A stretch of DNA of 64,000 nucleotides from Suilimivivens sp964571145 (lineage in GTDB: Bacteria; Bacillota; Clostridia; Lachnospirales; Lachnospiraceae): contig CAZNAP010000001.1 of assembly GCA_964571145.1 (NCBI GenBank), positions 26,463-90,462 of the forward strand. Reading direction: 5' to 3'. Below, one piece after another: positions 34,816 to 44,688 of the stretch. The notes under the pieces are model-generated. The model was given only the letters and a program-made list of their open reading frames with translations, was not told the origin of the DNA and did not search any database. The position numbers and the translations under genes are program-made. How positions within the stretch are numbered: position 1 is the first letter of the stretch; each line of letters opens with the position of its first letter.

Positions 34816-36273
34816 TTATGATTTATTAGTAGTCGTTTGCTGTTCACCCAGCGTTACCTTCACCTGAACAGGTACATATCCTTCCGGACTTCCCTGCATA
34901 ACCGTTAATTCAATCTCTGTTCCCGCTGTATAATAACTGAGTTCTTCTTTTAATTCATCCATGGAGGTTATTTCCTCGTCATTGACAGCTGTAATAATAT
35001 TTCCTTTTAAAAGACCTGCTGCTTCCGCACCACTGCCTTCCATTACGGAAGAAATATAGACGCCCTGAGGAATCCCATAAATAGAAGAGTAATCAGCTAC
35101 CACATCCACACCGGTAATACCCAAATAACCTTTTTTCGTTTCATCTGCCTTAGCGCGGGTTTCTTTAGACATTAAATCTTCGATAATCGGTTTAGCGTCT
35201 GTAATCGGGATTGCATAACCCATACCTTCAACTGCATTACCACCAATTTTATTGGAATTGATTCCGATTACTTCACCCTTTGTATTTAGGAGTGCACCGC
35301 CGGAGTTACCCGGATTAATCGCTGCATCGGTCTGAATAAAGGTGTTAATTTCTGTATCTGTCATTTCTTCTGAATCAGGCATCACATTGGACGCTGCAAT
35401 AGGTCTGTTGAGTGCACTGACAACACCGGTTGTGACTGATTGGCCATATCCAAGAGCATTTCCAATGGCAATAACAGGCTCGCCTACTGTAAGTGCATCT
35501 GAGTCACCTAACTGAGCCATTGCAATATTATTGAGTGTATCAGCATCAATATCCTCTATCTGAACTGCAATCACTGCCAAATCCTTATCCATATCGGTGC
35601 CTTTGATTTGTGCCTGTACCTGACTGCCGTCTACAAATTGTACAGTCAGTTCATCTGTCGAAGCTACTACATGATAATTGGATACCAGTAACAACTCTTC
35701 TTCGTTTTGTCCAACGATAATACCTGAACCTGAGCTGATTGCTTCATTGCTGTAATCCTGTCCGAAGAAGGACATTGTTTCAATATATTTATTATTAATG
35801 GAAACAACTGCTGGCATAACATCTTTTACCACTTGCGTTACATCAGTTACTGTGGTTTGATTAACAACTGTGTCAACAATTGCTTCTTTGATTTCAGGTT
35901 CGCTGGATTCGTCATCTTTTGTAATACCATCTTCGGAATCTGCATCCTGTCCCTTTGCATCAGCATCTTGCTGATCAGAATTAGCACTGCCTTTTTCATC
36001 TTTGTTTTCATTATTCTTATTATTGCTTTGCAAGCCATCTTCGAAGCCAATCGTTTCCTTCAAGAAGACGGAAGCTGTATTAACTGCTTGAAATCCCAGT
36101 CCAGCAAAAATACCGAAAAACAATCCGCAGCAGATTCCAATGGCTATTTTTCGACCAAAACCTGAGCCACTCTTTTTCTTCTTGGGTGGGGGTGTTACCT
36201 GGCTGTTCATATTGACGCCGGCATTTCTTTCTTCATAGTGATATGTGTTGTTTGGATAATTATTTTCGTTCAT
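34816..36273 (-). CDS. htrA: HtrA/DegP family S1C serine protease
   Basis: Membrane-anchored trypsin-like protease for envelope protein quality control. The order is a cytoplasmic Pro/Lys-rich tail, one membrane helix (about 43-65), an acidic Asp/Glu/Lys linker (about 80-130), the protease domain (about 155-360) and a C-terminal PDZ domain (about 375-475). The triad is intact: His in SNYHVVAST, Asp in MDKDLAVIA, Ser in NPGNSGGALL. It has typical length and a good AAGGAA site. It is followed by the PrcB-like lipoprotein 59 bases downstream. Confidence 0.94.
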   Translation of the reverse strand: MNENNYPNNTYHYEERNAGVNMNSQVTPPPKKKKSGSGFGRKIAIGICCGLFFGIFAGLGFQAVNTASVFLKETIGFEDGLQSNNKNNENKDEKGSANSDQQDADAKGQDADSEDGITKDDESSEPEIKEAIVDTVVNQTTVTDVTQVVKDVMPAVVSINNKYIETMSFFGQDYSNEAISSGSGIIVGQNEEELLLVSNYHVVASTDELTVQFVDGSQVQAQIKGTDMDKDLAVIAVQIEDIDADTLNNIAMAQLGDSDALTVGEPVIAIGNALGYGQSVTTGVVSALNRPIAASNVMPDSEEMTDTEINTFIQTDAAINPGNSGGALLNTKGEVIGINSNKIGGNAVEGMGYAIPITDAKPIIEDLMSKETRAKADETKKGYLGITGVDVVADYSSIYGIPQGVYISSVMEGSGAEAAGLLKGNIITAVNDEEITSMDELKEELSYYTAGTEIELTVMQGSPEGYVPVQVKVTLGEQQTTTNKS

Positions 36274-36438
36274 ACCAATTACCTCTTTCCTTAAAATTAT
36301 TCTTTTCAGCAGCTATGTTACTAATAAATATTGATTCAATAGCTATTATGGTAGCCATGCCGCTTTATTTCCTCTGTTTTATGAGGTAAGTATATCTGGT
36401 AATTGTGTTTATTTTGTGACTAATTTTTGATAAAATTG

Positions 36439-37452
36439 TTATTTATCCCAATATTCTCTATTCATGGAGCATCTTCGCACCATGCCTTTTGGAAGATGTT
36501 GATACCTTTTCCCTAGGAAATATCCTATATACTTACATCCGCTCTGCCAAAAAAGTTTGAAAATCAACCATGGTTTATGTATATGGAAAAGATGTCCACA
36601 AGTCTTGAAAACCAGACGAATTCCCTCGGATTCTGTTGCCAGATCGGCGAAAATCTCCGGATGCATTGCATGTGATACACCTAAATCAAAATTTCTTTTT
36701 AACTGGGCAGATCCGCTGTAATTATGGGAATGTACTACGCAAGCTTCTGCCACATAAGCAATTCTGTACCCCGCATCCAGTACCCCACGGGCATAAATCA
36801 TATCTTCGTTGAAAATTGTATGATCAATAAAACCATTCAGGCTGTCAAATATTTCCCGTCTGTAGGCAGCACATACATTGGAAGCAAAAAAAGCTTTGAT
36901 TCCTATAATGCACAAATCAGCCGATGCTTTAATCTGCGATTGCACAGGATAGTTAAATGCGCGTGTAAATCGCTCAATTGTATGGCAATCCGATGCAGGA
37001 AGCTGTCTTGCATAAGTCATTGCTACTGATGTATCCGCAAAAGGAGCCAGCAGCTTCTCAAGCAGCGTATTGTCCTCCGGTATGGCATCATCTGTCATCA
37101 TCACAAAAAAATCACTATTTGAAAGTGCGCAAGCAACATTTCTGGTATGACCATGATCAAAATCCTTCTTTTCAATATGCTCCAGCTTCACCCAGCCCGT
37201 ATGAAGCAACTCATTAAACCAAGTCCGTCGGTTCTGCTGTTCCTGCGAATCCGAATCTGAATTCGAATCCAAATCAGCCATTAACTGTTCGAAATATTCT
37301 TTTCCGGTATTGATTAAAATGACTTGATGACAATGCACGGTCTGCTTTTCCAATTGTTCGAGTAACAAAAACAAGCCCTCTGTGGGTTGATACACAGGAA
37401 TTATCACGTCTACAGACCATTCATTTTTGTTCATTTCGTCTATGTTTGCCAT
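36439..37452 (-). CDS. GT2 family glycosyltransferase, rhamnosyltransferase-like
   Basis: Inverting glycosyltransferase of about 337 residues with a GT-A fold: VDVIIPVYQP at the N-terminus, a metal site in MMTDDAIPED and a catalytic base region IFNEDMIYARGVLDAG. It resembles RfbF/RgpB-type rhamnosyltransferases, which would suit the dTDP-sugar genes in the locus. I use the ATG at 37452, seven bases after GAGG; a GTG 18 bases upstream lacks a ribosome site. It is the last gene of the polysaccharide cluster, separated from the LCP gene by a terminator, so it may be expressed on its own. Confidence 0.85.
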   Translation of the reverse strand: MANIDEMNKNEWSVDVIIPVYQPTEGLFLLLEQLEKQTVHCHQVILINTGKEYFEQLMADLDSNSDSDSQEQQNRRTWFNELLHTGWVKLEHIEKKDFDHGHTRNVACALSNSDFFVMMTDDAIPEDNTLLEKLLAPFADTSVAMTYARQLPASDCHTIERFTRAFNYPVQSQIKASADLCIIGIKAFFASNVCAAYRREIFDSLNGFIDHTIFNEDMIYARGVLDAGYRIAYVAEACVVHSHNYSGSAQLKRNFDLGVSHAMHPEIFADLATESEGIRLVFKTCGHLFHIHKPWLIFKLFWQSGCKYIGYFLGKRYQHLPKGMVRRCSMNREYWDK

Positions 37453-37518
37453 ACTCAAACCTCGATTCACCTATTCCGATTGCCAATTCTAAAAGTGTAC
37501 CAAAAAGATGTTTACTTA

Positions 37519-37550
37519 CAAAGAAAGGGCCTCGCATTCGGGCCCTTTCT
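37519..37550 (-). terminator. terminator after the LCP gene
   Basis: GAAAGGGCC (minus strand) pairs with GGCCCTTTC, followed by TTTGT. It lies 20 bases downstream of the LCP stop codon. Confidence 0.88.
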
Positions 37551-37570
37551 CAAGTGTTCATTCCAATTAC

Positions 37571-38677
37571 TTACTTAATATATCCGCTGGTATCTGCCTT
37601 CACCTGATTACTATAATCAATTACAGCAGCAGAAGGAGTATAGGCCTCGTCTTCAAATAGGAATTCATGCAACCACTTAACATTTTCTTCCAATGAAACC
37701 GGTACAACACAGCTTCCCTTAGAACCAATGGTGCCTGTAGCACGCATACTTTCTTCTGGGAATCCTCCCTGTGCCACTATTTCATATTTGCTGATATCGC
37801 CTAACATTTCCAGTATTTCCGTAATATCCAAAGAAGTATAAATCTCTCCAAATACATCATTTGCAATGGTATTCAGTGTAGAAGGTGATGCTGTCTTAGC
37901 CTGTTCAGCTACTGCCATCAACACTTCTCTCTGACGTTCCGCACGCTTGAAGTCATCTCCAGCGGTATAACGAATACGACAGTAAGCAGTTGCCTGCAGT
38001 CCGTCCAGCTTCTGATATCCTGTGCTGTTAACCGGTGTATAGCTACGCTTCAAATCTTCTGCCATACAAATCTGATAACTGTTGATATGCTTCAGTTCGG
38101 CATCATCTACATCAATCATAACACCGCCAAGTGCATCAATCGTATCACTCAAACCGGCGAAACCAACTGTTACGAAGTCGGTAATATTCATATCCATGTT
38201 CATATTCAACATGTTGATTGCCTGCTTGGGACCACCCTTTGCATAAGCTGCATTACATTTATTATAGGAGTCATTACTTAAGTTCAAATAGGTATCACGA
38301 TAAACGCTGACCAGTTTACATTCACCGGTATCCAAATTAATGGACGCAATCATAATTGTATCACTACGTGTATTTTTTGTTAATGCACCTGTTGTGGAAT
38401 CCACGCCGAATAACGCCACATTACGGTAGCCCTTCATGGTGGTTTCTTCCTTCTTCTCTACCTCCGGATTGATTACGATATCTTCTTCCGGTATTTCAAC
38501 TTTTCCAACCTTTTCAGTTTTCAGTACGCCATAAAGAACAACAACCATTAAAAGCAAAACAAAGATTTCAATGATGAAAAGCAGAATTTTAGTTCTCTTT
38601 TTCTTGGATTTGTTCTTAGCTGCTGCAGGCGGTCTTCTTCTTACAGGCTTTTTCGATGATGTTGTCATGGAATTCAT
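37571..38677 (-). CDS. LytR-CpsA-Psr (LCP) family cell-wall polymer ligase
   Basis: Transfers polymers from undecaprenyl-pyrophosphate to peptidoglycan, so it probably anchors the polysaccharide made by this cluster. A basic N-terminal tail (1-28, Lys/Arg-rich) precedes one membrane helix (about 29-50) and an extracellular LCP domain (about 80-330). Conserved Arg/Asp residues are visible in KNTRSDTIMIASINLD, SVYRDTYL and AYCRIRYTAGDDFKRAERQR. Length 368 is typical. A good ribosome site precedes the start. Confidence 0.93.
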   Translation of the reverse strand: MNSMTTSSKKPVRRRPPAAAKNKSKKKRTKILLFIIEIFVLLLMVVVLYGVLKTEKVGKVEIPEEDIVINPEVEKKEETTMKGYRNVALFGVDSTTGALTKNTRSDTIMIASINLDTGECKLVSVYRDTYLNLSNDSYNKCNAAYAKGGPKQAINMLNMNMDMNITDFVTVGFAGLSDTIDALGGVMIDVDDAELKHINSYQICMAEDLKRSYTPVNSTGYQKLDGLQATAYCRIRYTAGDDFKRAERQREVLMAVAEQAKTASPSTLNTIANDVFGEIYTSLDITEILEMLGDISKYEIVAQGGFPEESMRATGTIGSKGSCVVPVSLEENVKWLHEFLFEDEAYTPSAAVIDYSNQVKADTSGYIK

Positions 38678-38816
38678 CTCTCCCTTTATTTTAATATTTA
38701 CAGATGAACCTTATCTTATGTGGTTCTCATAAAACAATATTTTCGCATAAAAAGAATATTTAAGCAACCCCTCGACGTATTTTTAATTTAATATTTAGAA
38801 TTCCTTAAGGTGTTCA

Positions 38817-40226
38817 CTAATATGCATTTTTATTAATGAATCCTCTGAAGATTGTCAGGAACATAATTTTCATATCCATAGACATGGTCCAGTTCTCAAT
38901 ATAGTAAAGATCATATTCTACTCTTTTCCGAATAGAAGTATCTCCTCTATAGCCATTAATCTGCGCCCAGCCGGTAAGTCCCGGTCTGACCTGATGCTTA
39001 ATCATATATCTGGGAATTTCTTCCTTAAATTTATCAACGAACTGCGGCCGTTCAGGTCTCGGTCCTACCAAAGACATTTCCCCGACCAAAATATTAAATA
39101 ACTGAGGCAATTCATCAATACTGGTACGGCGCAGGAACTTGCCGACTTTGGTTACACGGGGATCATCCTTCACCGTCCATGCCTTCTGCTCTGCGGAAGG
39201 TTTTTGCATTTCCATGGTTCTGAACTTATACATTTTAAAAGGTTTGTTGTGCAAGCCCACTCTTTCCTGTTTAAAAATTACCGGACCACGACTTGTAAAG
39301 CGTACCATTAATGCTGCAATCAGCATAATCGGAGATGATAGAATGATTCCAAGTAATGAACCTACAATATCCACGGCTCTTTTACTAATCCAATTCAAGG
39401 TGTTCGTCAGTGGCACATAACGAATGTTGATGACCGGCAATCCCATCACATCCTCTGTATAAGGGTGACTGGGTACCAGTGACGTGTAGTCGGGAATAAA
39501 TTTAGTATGCACGCCTGATTTCTCACATAAGTCCACGATATTTTCCAGACGGTCATAATCTTTTAATGCCAATGTAATGGCTATTTCATCTAATTTATTT
39601 TCCGGAAGTATATATTTAATATTATCAATTCTGCCTACTACCTTCACGCCGCGGTAAACGGTTCCGCTGGGAATTCTGTCATCCAAAATACCGCGAACCA
39701 CATAGCCCCACTGCGGATTGGCGTTAATTCTGGTAATATACTCTTCAGCTGCTCGGGAATAGCCAACCAGTAAAATATACTTTAGATTGTAACCCTTTTT
39801 CCGGAAAAACTGGAGCATATTCCGAATCCCGGTTCGGCAAAGCATGGTTAAAATAATATTGATAACATAAAAAATACCAAGCATGGTACGGGAAAAGTCC
39901 TGCTGCTTAATCATGAACAATGCAACAATGAACATCAGAACACCAACTGTATTGGCTTCAATAATACCGACTATTTCATATTTACGCCTGGTTGCCCGCT
40001 TGGGTGCATACATATTAAAAAAGTAATACAAAAAAACATACCCGGGTACAAGAAAATAGAGAGCACTGAAATAAGTACTCATTTCCAATGCCCCTGCACC
40101 GGGTTCTGTGTCTGCAAATATGGTCGCGAACTTTATATACCATGCAAGCAAGTAGGAGACTGCCACAATTACGGCATCTACTAACAAGTGCAATCTGTTA
40201 AAATACTTTTGATTGTCCTTTATCAT
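38817..40226 (-). CDS. polyprenyl-phosphate hexose-1-phosphate transferase (priming enzyme)
   Basis: WbaP/CpsE-type initiating transferase that loads the first sugar-1-phosphate onto undecaprenyl phosphate. Four N-terminal membrane segments (about 12-125) are followed by a Rossmann-like domain (about 140-260), a fifth hydrophobic segment (about 285-310) and the catalytic domain with FKQERVGLHNKPFKMYKFRTM and SIDELPQLFNILVGEMSLVGPRPE. All conserved basic and acidic residues look intact. It sits between the LCP gene and the glycosyltransferases. Its sugar (Glc, Gal or a modified hexose) cannot be read from sequence. Confidence 0.93.
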   Translation of the reverse strand: MIKDNQKYFNRLHLLVDAVIVAVSYLLAWYIKFATIFADTEPGAGALEMSTYFSALYFLVPGYVFLYYFFNMYAPKRATRRKYEIVGIIEANTVGVLMFIVALFMIKQQDFSRTMLGIFYVINIILTMLCRTGIRNMLQFFRKKGYNLKYILLVGYSRAAEEYITRINANPQWGYVVRGILDDRIPSGTVYRGVKVVGRIDNIKYILPENKLDEIAITLALKDYDRLENIVDLCEKSGVHTKFIPDYTSLVPSHPYTEDVMGLPVINIRYVPLTNTLNWISKRAVDIVGSLLGIILSSPIMLIAALMVRFTSRGPVIFKQERVGLHNKPFKMYKFRTMEMQKPSAEQKAWTVKDDPRVTKVGKFLRRTSIDELPQLFNILVGEMSLVGPRPERPQFVDKFKEEIPRYMIKHQVRPGLTGWAQINGYRGDTSIRKRVEYDLYYIENWTMSMDMKIMFLTIFRGFINKNAY

Positions 40227-40332
40227 ATCCTGCTACCTTCTTGCAAACATTTTACAATATTATTACGAAAAGCACAACTGAAAAACTCCAATGTACATCT
40301 CACAAACATAACACGCATCATAAAGTGTGTAC

Positions 40333-41301
40333 TCAGAAAAGGCGGCGGAATATATTAATCCACAATTGCAGCTGAATCCAAACATAATGTCCTATATTCT
40401 TAGCAGCAAATTTTACCTTATTTTCTCTACCTTCTTTGGAAAAGGACAACTGAAATCCCTCTTTCAGTCCTTTCAAATACGTTCCCCCCAAACCTTTCAG
40501 CACGAAAAACAGTGTTTTAATCAGATACCCCAGAATCAAGAAGGGAAGATTGATTATAATCTGCAATAAAGGCATATTCTTATATATAAGGTAAATACTG
40601 TTTCTGGAAGACAGACTCACTTTAAACTCGTTATGGCGAGAGCCACTGACACCGCTGCCCGCATGATATACAATAGCCTCCGGTGCAAACAGGTTTCGAT
40701 AGCCCTTTATATTTGCACGATATCCGATATCTAAATCTTCTAAATAGGCAAAATGATTTTCATCAAAATAACCGATTACATCAAAGAGTTTTTTCCTATA
40801 TAATGCAGCACCTGCACAGGCGGAAAAAATTCTGGTTGCGCCGGAACGAGAGTATCGATCAGCTGACTTATCTTTGCCCCTGGCATAAGCCCAGCCTAAA
40901 GAGCTGTAGAAATCTCCTGCTCCGTCCAGTTTATCTGAAGAATTCATATTCAGCATTTTTGCTGCCACTGAAAATGCATCTGCATTTTGCTCCATAACCG
41001 CTTCCAGTGCAGGAATCGTCTCTTCTTCCACTGTCGTATCATCATTGAGCAAAAATACATATTCTGTAGTAGCTGCCCTAATTCCGGCATTTACTGCAGC
41101 GCTGAAGCCTTTATTCTCAGGAAAAGTAATCATCTGAATGTTTTGATAAGTTTCTATAATCCATTCTCGGCTTCCATCTGTCGAACCATTGTCCACCACG
41201 ATTACTTTCGGTTCTTCCTCCCCCTTAAAAAGAGAATGAAGGCAACCGGTTATATATTTCATCCCGTTATAATTCGGTATTACCACTGTGGTATTGGTCA
41301 T
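40333..41301 (-). CDS. GT2 family glycosyltransferase
   Basis: A 322-residue GT-A enzyme (COG1216/WcaA type). The N-terminal strand TTVVIPNYNG, metal motif LLNDDTTVEE and acceptor-region motif FAYLEDLDIGYRA are present. The C-terminus carries a hydrophobic segment (about 245-275) that would anchor it to the membrane. It is similar to rhamnosyltransferases that extend O-antigen or rhamnan chains. It is transcribed after the 459-residue GT2 gene, 38 bases downstream. Confidence 0.88.
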   Translation of the reverse strand: MTNTTVVIPNYNGMKYITGCLHSLFKGEEEPKVIVVDNGSTDGSREWIIETYQNIQMITFPENKGFSAAVNAGIRAATTEYVFLLNDDTTVEEETIPALEAVMEQNADAFSVAAKMLNMNSSDKLDGAGDFYSSLGWAYARGKDKSADRYSRSGATRIFSACAGAALYRKKLFDVIGYFDENHFAYLEDLDIGYRANIKGYRNLFAPEAIVYHAGSGVSGSRHNEFKVSLSSRNSIYLIYKNMPLLQIIINLPFLILGYLIKTLFFVLKGLGGTYLKGLKEGFQLSFSKEGRENKVKFAAKNIGHYVWIQLQLWINIFRRLF

Positions 41302-41339
41302 TTATTAAATCTCCATTTAATATATCTCATATCTGCCGT

Positions 41340-42719
41340 TTATACTTTGTCTGTCATACAGGGATCCCACAGTATATGGTATCCTTTTTCTTTGACTTTT
41401 AAGCAAAACTTACGACTTAGCTCCTTATAGTCCACTTCCCTGTTCAAGCTGTCCCGCCAATCAAAATTTCCGGTTTTTGGATGTGTCAGATAAGGTAGAC
41501 CCAGCATTTCTTCCAGTATTTCCACGGCTTGCGGTGCGCATTTCATACAGCGAATATCTACAATATCCACTTCTTGCTGCAACGCAGCTCTGTGCATGGT
41601 TCCACTGTACTCCTTATGAAGACCTAAGTAAAGCGGTTCCCCGTCAGCCGTATATATTCCACCTGTTATTTTATTCTTTTTATCCAGTAATTTCCCACCA
41701 ACTATCCCAATGTCGGTTCGATTCGTAAATACATCCGGCTGATAATCCACACGATAAAATCCCAAATGTCGGGTATGCGAAACGTTGCCTTTCCATCCCC
41801 TCATACGAAGGAAATCTTCTATCGCTCGTTTGCCTGCATCATAAGCATATTGCTTACTGGCCGGGTTCTGTGCCGTGGATTGCTCATGGCAGCGCCAATG
41901 ATATAACACTTTTGAAATATGTGCTATGGGAAGATCATCAGTACGAACAATCTTTTTATCTTTGCCCATCATATAACTGACACAGCGTAGCACCATGTCG
42001 TAATCCTGCGCTCCGTCACAAATGGTACGAAATCCCATTTCCTGCATTAATTGCCTCTTAACCACCATGAAATGGCAGATGTAGTTATTGCTCAATATTA
42101 AATCTAAATTAAATTCTCTTTTCCTATTAACCTCAAAAAAAGCCGTTTCTGCACCATTGCATTTATCTTCATCCGAGTATAACAGTTGTAATTGAATATC
42201 TTTTTCTTCCCACTTAGCAATACAGGCGGCCATCTCAAACAACGCATCTGGCGTCAGTAAATCGTCGTGGTCCAGTAACCCCGCATAATCACCTGTGGCA
42301 TACATGAGTGCTTGATTGGTATTGGCTGATATGCCGGCATTTTGTTTTAACCGTTTGTAGATAATCCGTTTGTCGCTATAGCTCTTAATTACCTGTTCTA
42401 CTTGATCGGATGCGCTTGCATCTGCAATTATCAACTCAAAATTACCATAGGTTTGATCCAATACTGAATCCACCATAGCACGCAAAAAAACCTCGCGGGT
42501 CTCGTAAGCCGGTACCAAAATACTGAATTTGGTGTTGAATTTAATACCAGCATCAATTTGTTCACGAAGTGCAAAGTCAGTTAATGGTTCATACCGGTAA
42601 TCATCTTTCATTTCGGTATGAACTCGTTCCTTCACTGCATAATAGGCTTGAATGAAACCATTTTTCTTAATATAATTCAGCGTCTTTGTCCAATTGCTGA
42701 GCTTAACTATTTTCCCCAT
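41340..42719 (-). CDS. GT2 family glycosyltransferase with C-terminal extension
   Basis: A 459-residue protein. The GT2 domain (about 65-300) starts with KFSILVPAYETREVFLRAM, has the metal motif LLDHDDLLTP and the second half YSDEDKCN. It is clearly paralogous to the N-terminal domain of the 650-residue protein encoded next to it (shared NAGISANTNQALMYATGDY pattern). The C-terminal 130 residues correspond to the start of a second GT domain but lack its metal-binding part, so it looks like a shortened relative of the double-domain enzyme. Confidence 0.85.
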   Translation of the reverse strand: MGKIVKLSNWTKTLNYIKKNGFIQAYYAVKERVHTEMKDDYRYEPLTDFALREQIDAGIKFNTKFSILVPAYETREVFLRAMVDSVLDQTYGNFELIIADASASDQVEQVIKSYSDKRIIYKRLKQNAGISANTNQALMYATGDYAGLLDHDDLLTPDALFEMAACIAKWEEKDIQLQLLYSDEDKCNGAETAFFEVNRKREFNLDLILSNNYICHFMVVKRQLMQEMGFRTICDGAQDYDMVLRCVSYMMGKDKKIVRTDDLPIAHISKVLYHWRCHEQSTAQNPASKQYAYDAGKRAIEDFLRMRGWKGNVSHTRHLGFYRVDYQPDVFTNRTDIGIVGGKLLDKKNKITGGIYTADGEPLYLGLHKEYSGTMHRAALQQEVDIVDIRCMKCAPQAVEILEEMLGLPYLTHPKTGNFDWRDSLNREVDYKELSRKFCLKVKEKGYHILWDPCMTDKV

Positions 42720-42735
42720 CTGCTCTTCTCTCCCG

Positions 42736-44688
42736 CTACTGTTGAATTTTCAAGGCGAAATCACTTCTGTCCAAGGAAAAGTTGGGATTATAGTAGGGGT
42801 CGCCTGCCTCTAATACTTCCTTCCACTTTAACCTGAACTGCTCTGATTCCCTATTGTAGCGTTGTGCCCGTTCCCCATTGTCATCCAGCCCTCTGGATAC
42901 TGATTCTAAATGATATAACTCTGCAAAAGGGGTAAAGACATTTAAATAACCCTTTTGTCGAAGTTTCAAACAAAAGTCCACATCATTTAATGAAATAGCA
43001 AAGGCTTCATCCAATCCGACCACTTCATCATAAAGCGCCTTTTTCACTAAAAGGCAGGCGCCGGTTACTGCTGAAACATCTTGCGTATAGCACAATCTTC
43101 CCATATAACCCAAATTATCACGGTGTTGCCCATAATGACTGTGGCCTGCTGTACGATGCGCACCCAATGCCAAAACCACACCGGCGTGCTGAATCGTCTT
43201 GTTGGCATAATAAAGCTTGGCTCCAACCGCTCCCACATCCGGACGCTGCGCATACATCAGCAACTCTTCCATCCAGTTCACGGTGATTACCTGTGTATCA
43301 TTGTTCAAAAGCAAAATGTACTCTCCGGTAGCTTTACTAACGCCCAGATTATTAACCGCCGAATAATTAAATTCACCTGTATAAGTGACCACCTGAATCC
43401 GTTCGTTTTCCTTTAACTCTTCATAATAATCAAAAATTTCCTGTGTAGTACTGTTATTCTCCACAACAATCATTTCATAATGATCATACGTGGACTTCTC
43501 TAATATAGAAGTAATACATCTTTTCAAATCTTCTTTATGGTCTTTATTGGCAATTACAATCGATATCTTCGGACTTCCGATAATTTCATAGCGAATCTTG
43601 AAGATAGTTTCAAATGCTCTGGTAGAAGTAATTTGGAAATGATTAAACCCATGTCTTCGTAAATGGTCTGCCACCGCACCCTTGGCTGCTTCTACTGCAT
43701 AAGGCTTGGCATCAATCCCAGATGCTACACTGCCTGCGTGACTCCGCCAATAATATAGAAGCTTCGGTACATGTACTACATTTTTAGCACGATCAGTCAG
43801 ACGCAAAATCATGTCATGGTCTTGGCTACCGTCAAAGCGAGTTCTAAACAATTCTGTTCCATCAATGAGCGTTCTGGCAAATACACTAAAATGACAAATA
43901 TAGTTATTTGCACGCAAATTATCTACCGCATAATCCGGTTTAAAATGCATGGTGAGCATTTTATTGATATCACCGCTCTTAAAAGTAGTTTCATCACAGT
44001 ATATGTAATCTGCCTGTTTTTCATTGATTGCCTTCACATACTCATATAATGCAATAGGATGTAAAATATCATCATGATCAAACAAGCCGATATATTCTCC
44101 TGTAGCCATTTTCAAGCACTGATTGGTATTTCCGGAAATTCCTTCGTTCTTTGCAAGCTTCTGATAAAGAATACGAGCGTCTTCTTCTATATAGGAGTGA
44201 CAAATTTCTCCTACATAAGCATGTTCTTCGTCTGAACCGTCCGCCAAGCAAAGTTCCCAGTTTGTATAGGTTTGATTGCATACTGAATCAATCATTTCCC
44301 GCAGAAAACTTTCCGGTGTGTTATAAAGCGGCACTAAAATACTTATTTTGACCATACGTGGAAAAACAGTCTCTCGTTGTCTTTGGGCTTCTTCCGGTGT
44401 GGGAAAACTTTTGGTTCCAAACTGCTCCATGGCTTCCCGTTCCAGCTTCTTATATTTAAGCTTGGCTGCCACGCCACGTAAACTGCCACAATTCTTTAAA
44501 CGTCGTCCCTGTCGAAGTACGAAGTGCATCCCCTTTCGTAACGGAGATGTCATTTTCCATATGGGATTTGTCTTTATTCTATTTAATTTGAAGTTTAAAT
44601 CATCACACTTCGCCTCCAGGTCTGCTACTCTGCCTGCTAAATCAGCATTGCGAAGATGTTCCTGCTCATAGGCTTCCTGATAATTCAT
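42736..44688 (-). CDS. double-domain GT2 glycosyltransferase
   Basis: A 650-residue protein with an N-terminal coiled coil (about 1-45) and two GT-A domains (about 110-330 and 370-625). The first has KISILVPLYNTPESF and LFDHDDILHP. The second has ISIVIANKDHKEDL, LLLNNDTQVI and the late SLNDVDFCLKLRQKGY. Both appear catalytically complete, so it could add two alternating sugars, as in polymerising rhamnosyl- or mannosyltransferases. The start has GGAGG and overlaps the preceding gene by 23 bases, indicating translational coupling. Confidence 0.9.
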   Translation of the reverse strand: MNYQEAYEQEHLRNADLAGRVADLEAKCDDLNFKLNRIKTNPIWKMTSPLRKGMHFVLRQGRRLKNCGSLRGVAAKLKYKKLEREAMEQFGTKSFPTPEEAQRQRETVFPRMVKISILVPLYNTPESFLREMIDSVCNQTYTNWELCLADGSDEEHAYVGEICHSYIEEDARILYQKLAKNEGISGNTNQCLKMATGEYIGLFDHDDILHPIALYEYVKAINEKQADYIYCDETTFKSGDINKMLTMHFKPDYAVDNLRANNYICHFSVFARTLIDGTELFRTRFDGSQDHDMILRLTDRAKNVVHVPKLLYYWRSHAGSVASGIDAKPYAVEAAKGAVADHLRRHGFNHFQITSTRAFETIFKIRYEIIGSPKISIVIANKDHKEDLKRCITSILEKSTYDHYEMIVVENNSTTQEIFDYYEELKENERIQVVTYTGEFNYSAVNNLGVSKATGEYILLLNNDTQVITVNWMEELLMYAQRPDVGAVGAKLYYANKTIQHAGVVLALGAHRTAGHSHYGQHRDNLGYMGRLCYTQDVSAVTGACLLVKKALYDEVVGLDEAFAISLNDVDFCLKLRQKGYLNVFTPFAELYHLESVSRGLDDNGERAQRYNRESEQFRLKWKEVLEAGDPYYNPNFSLDRSDFALKIQQ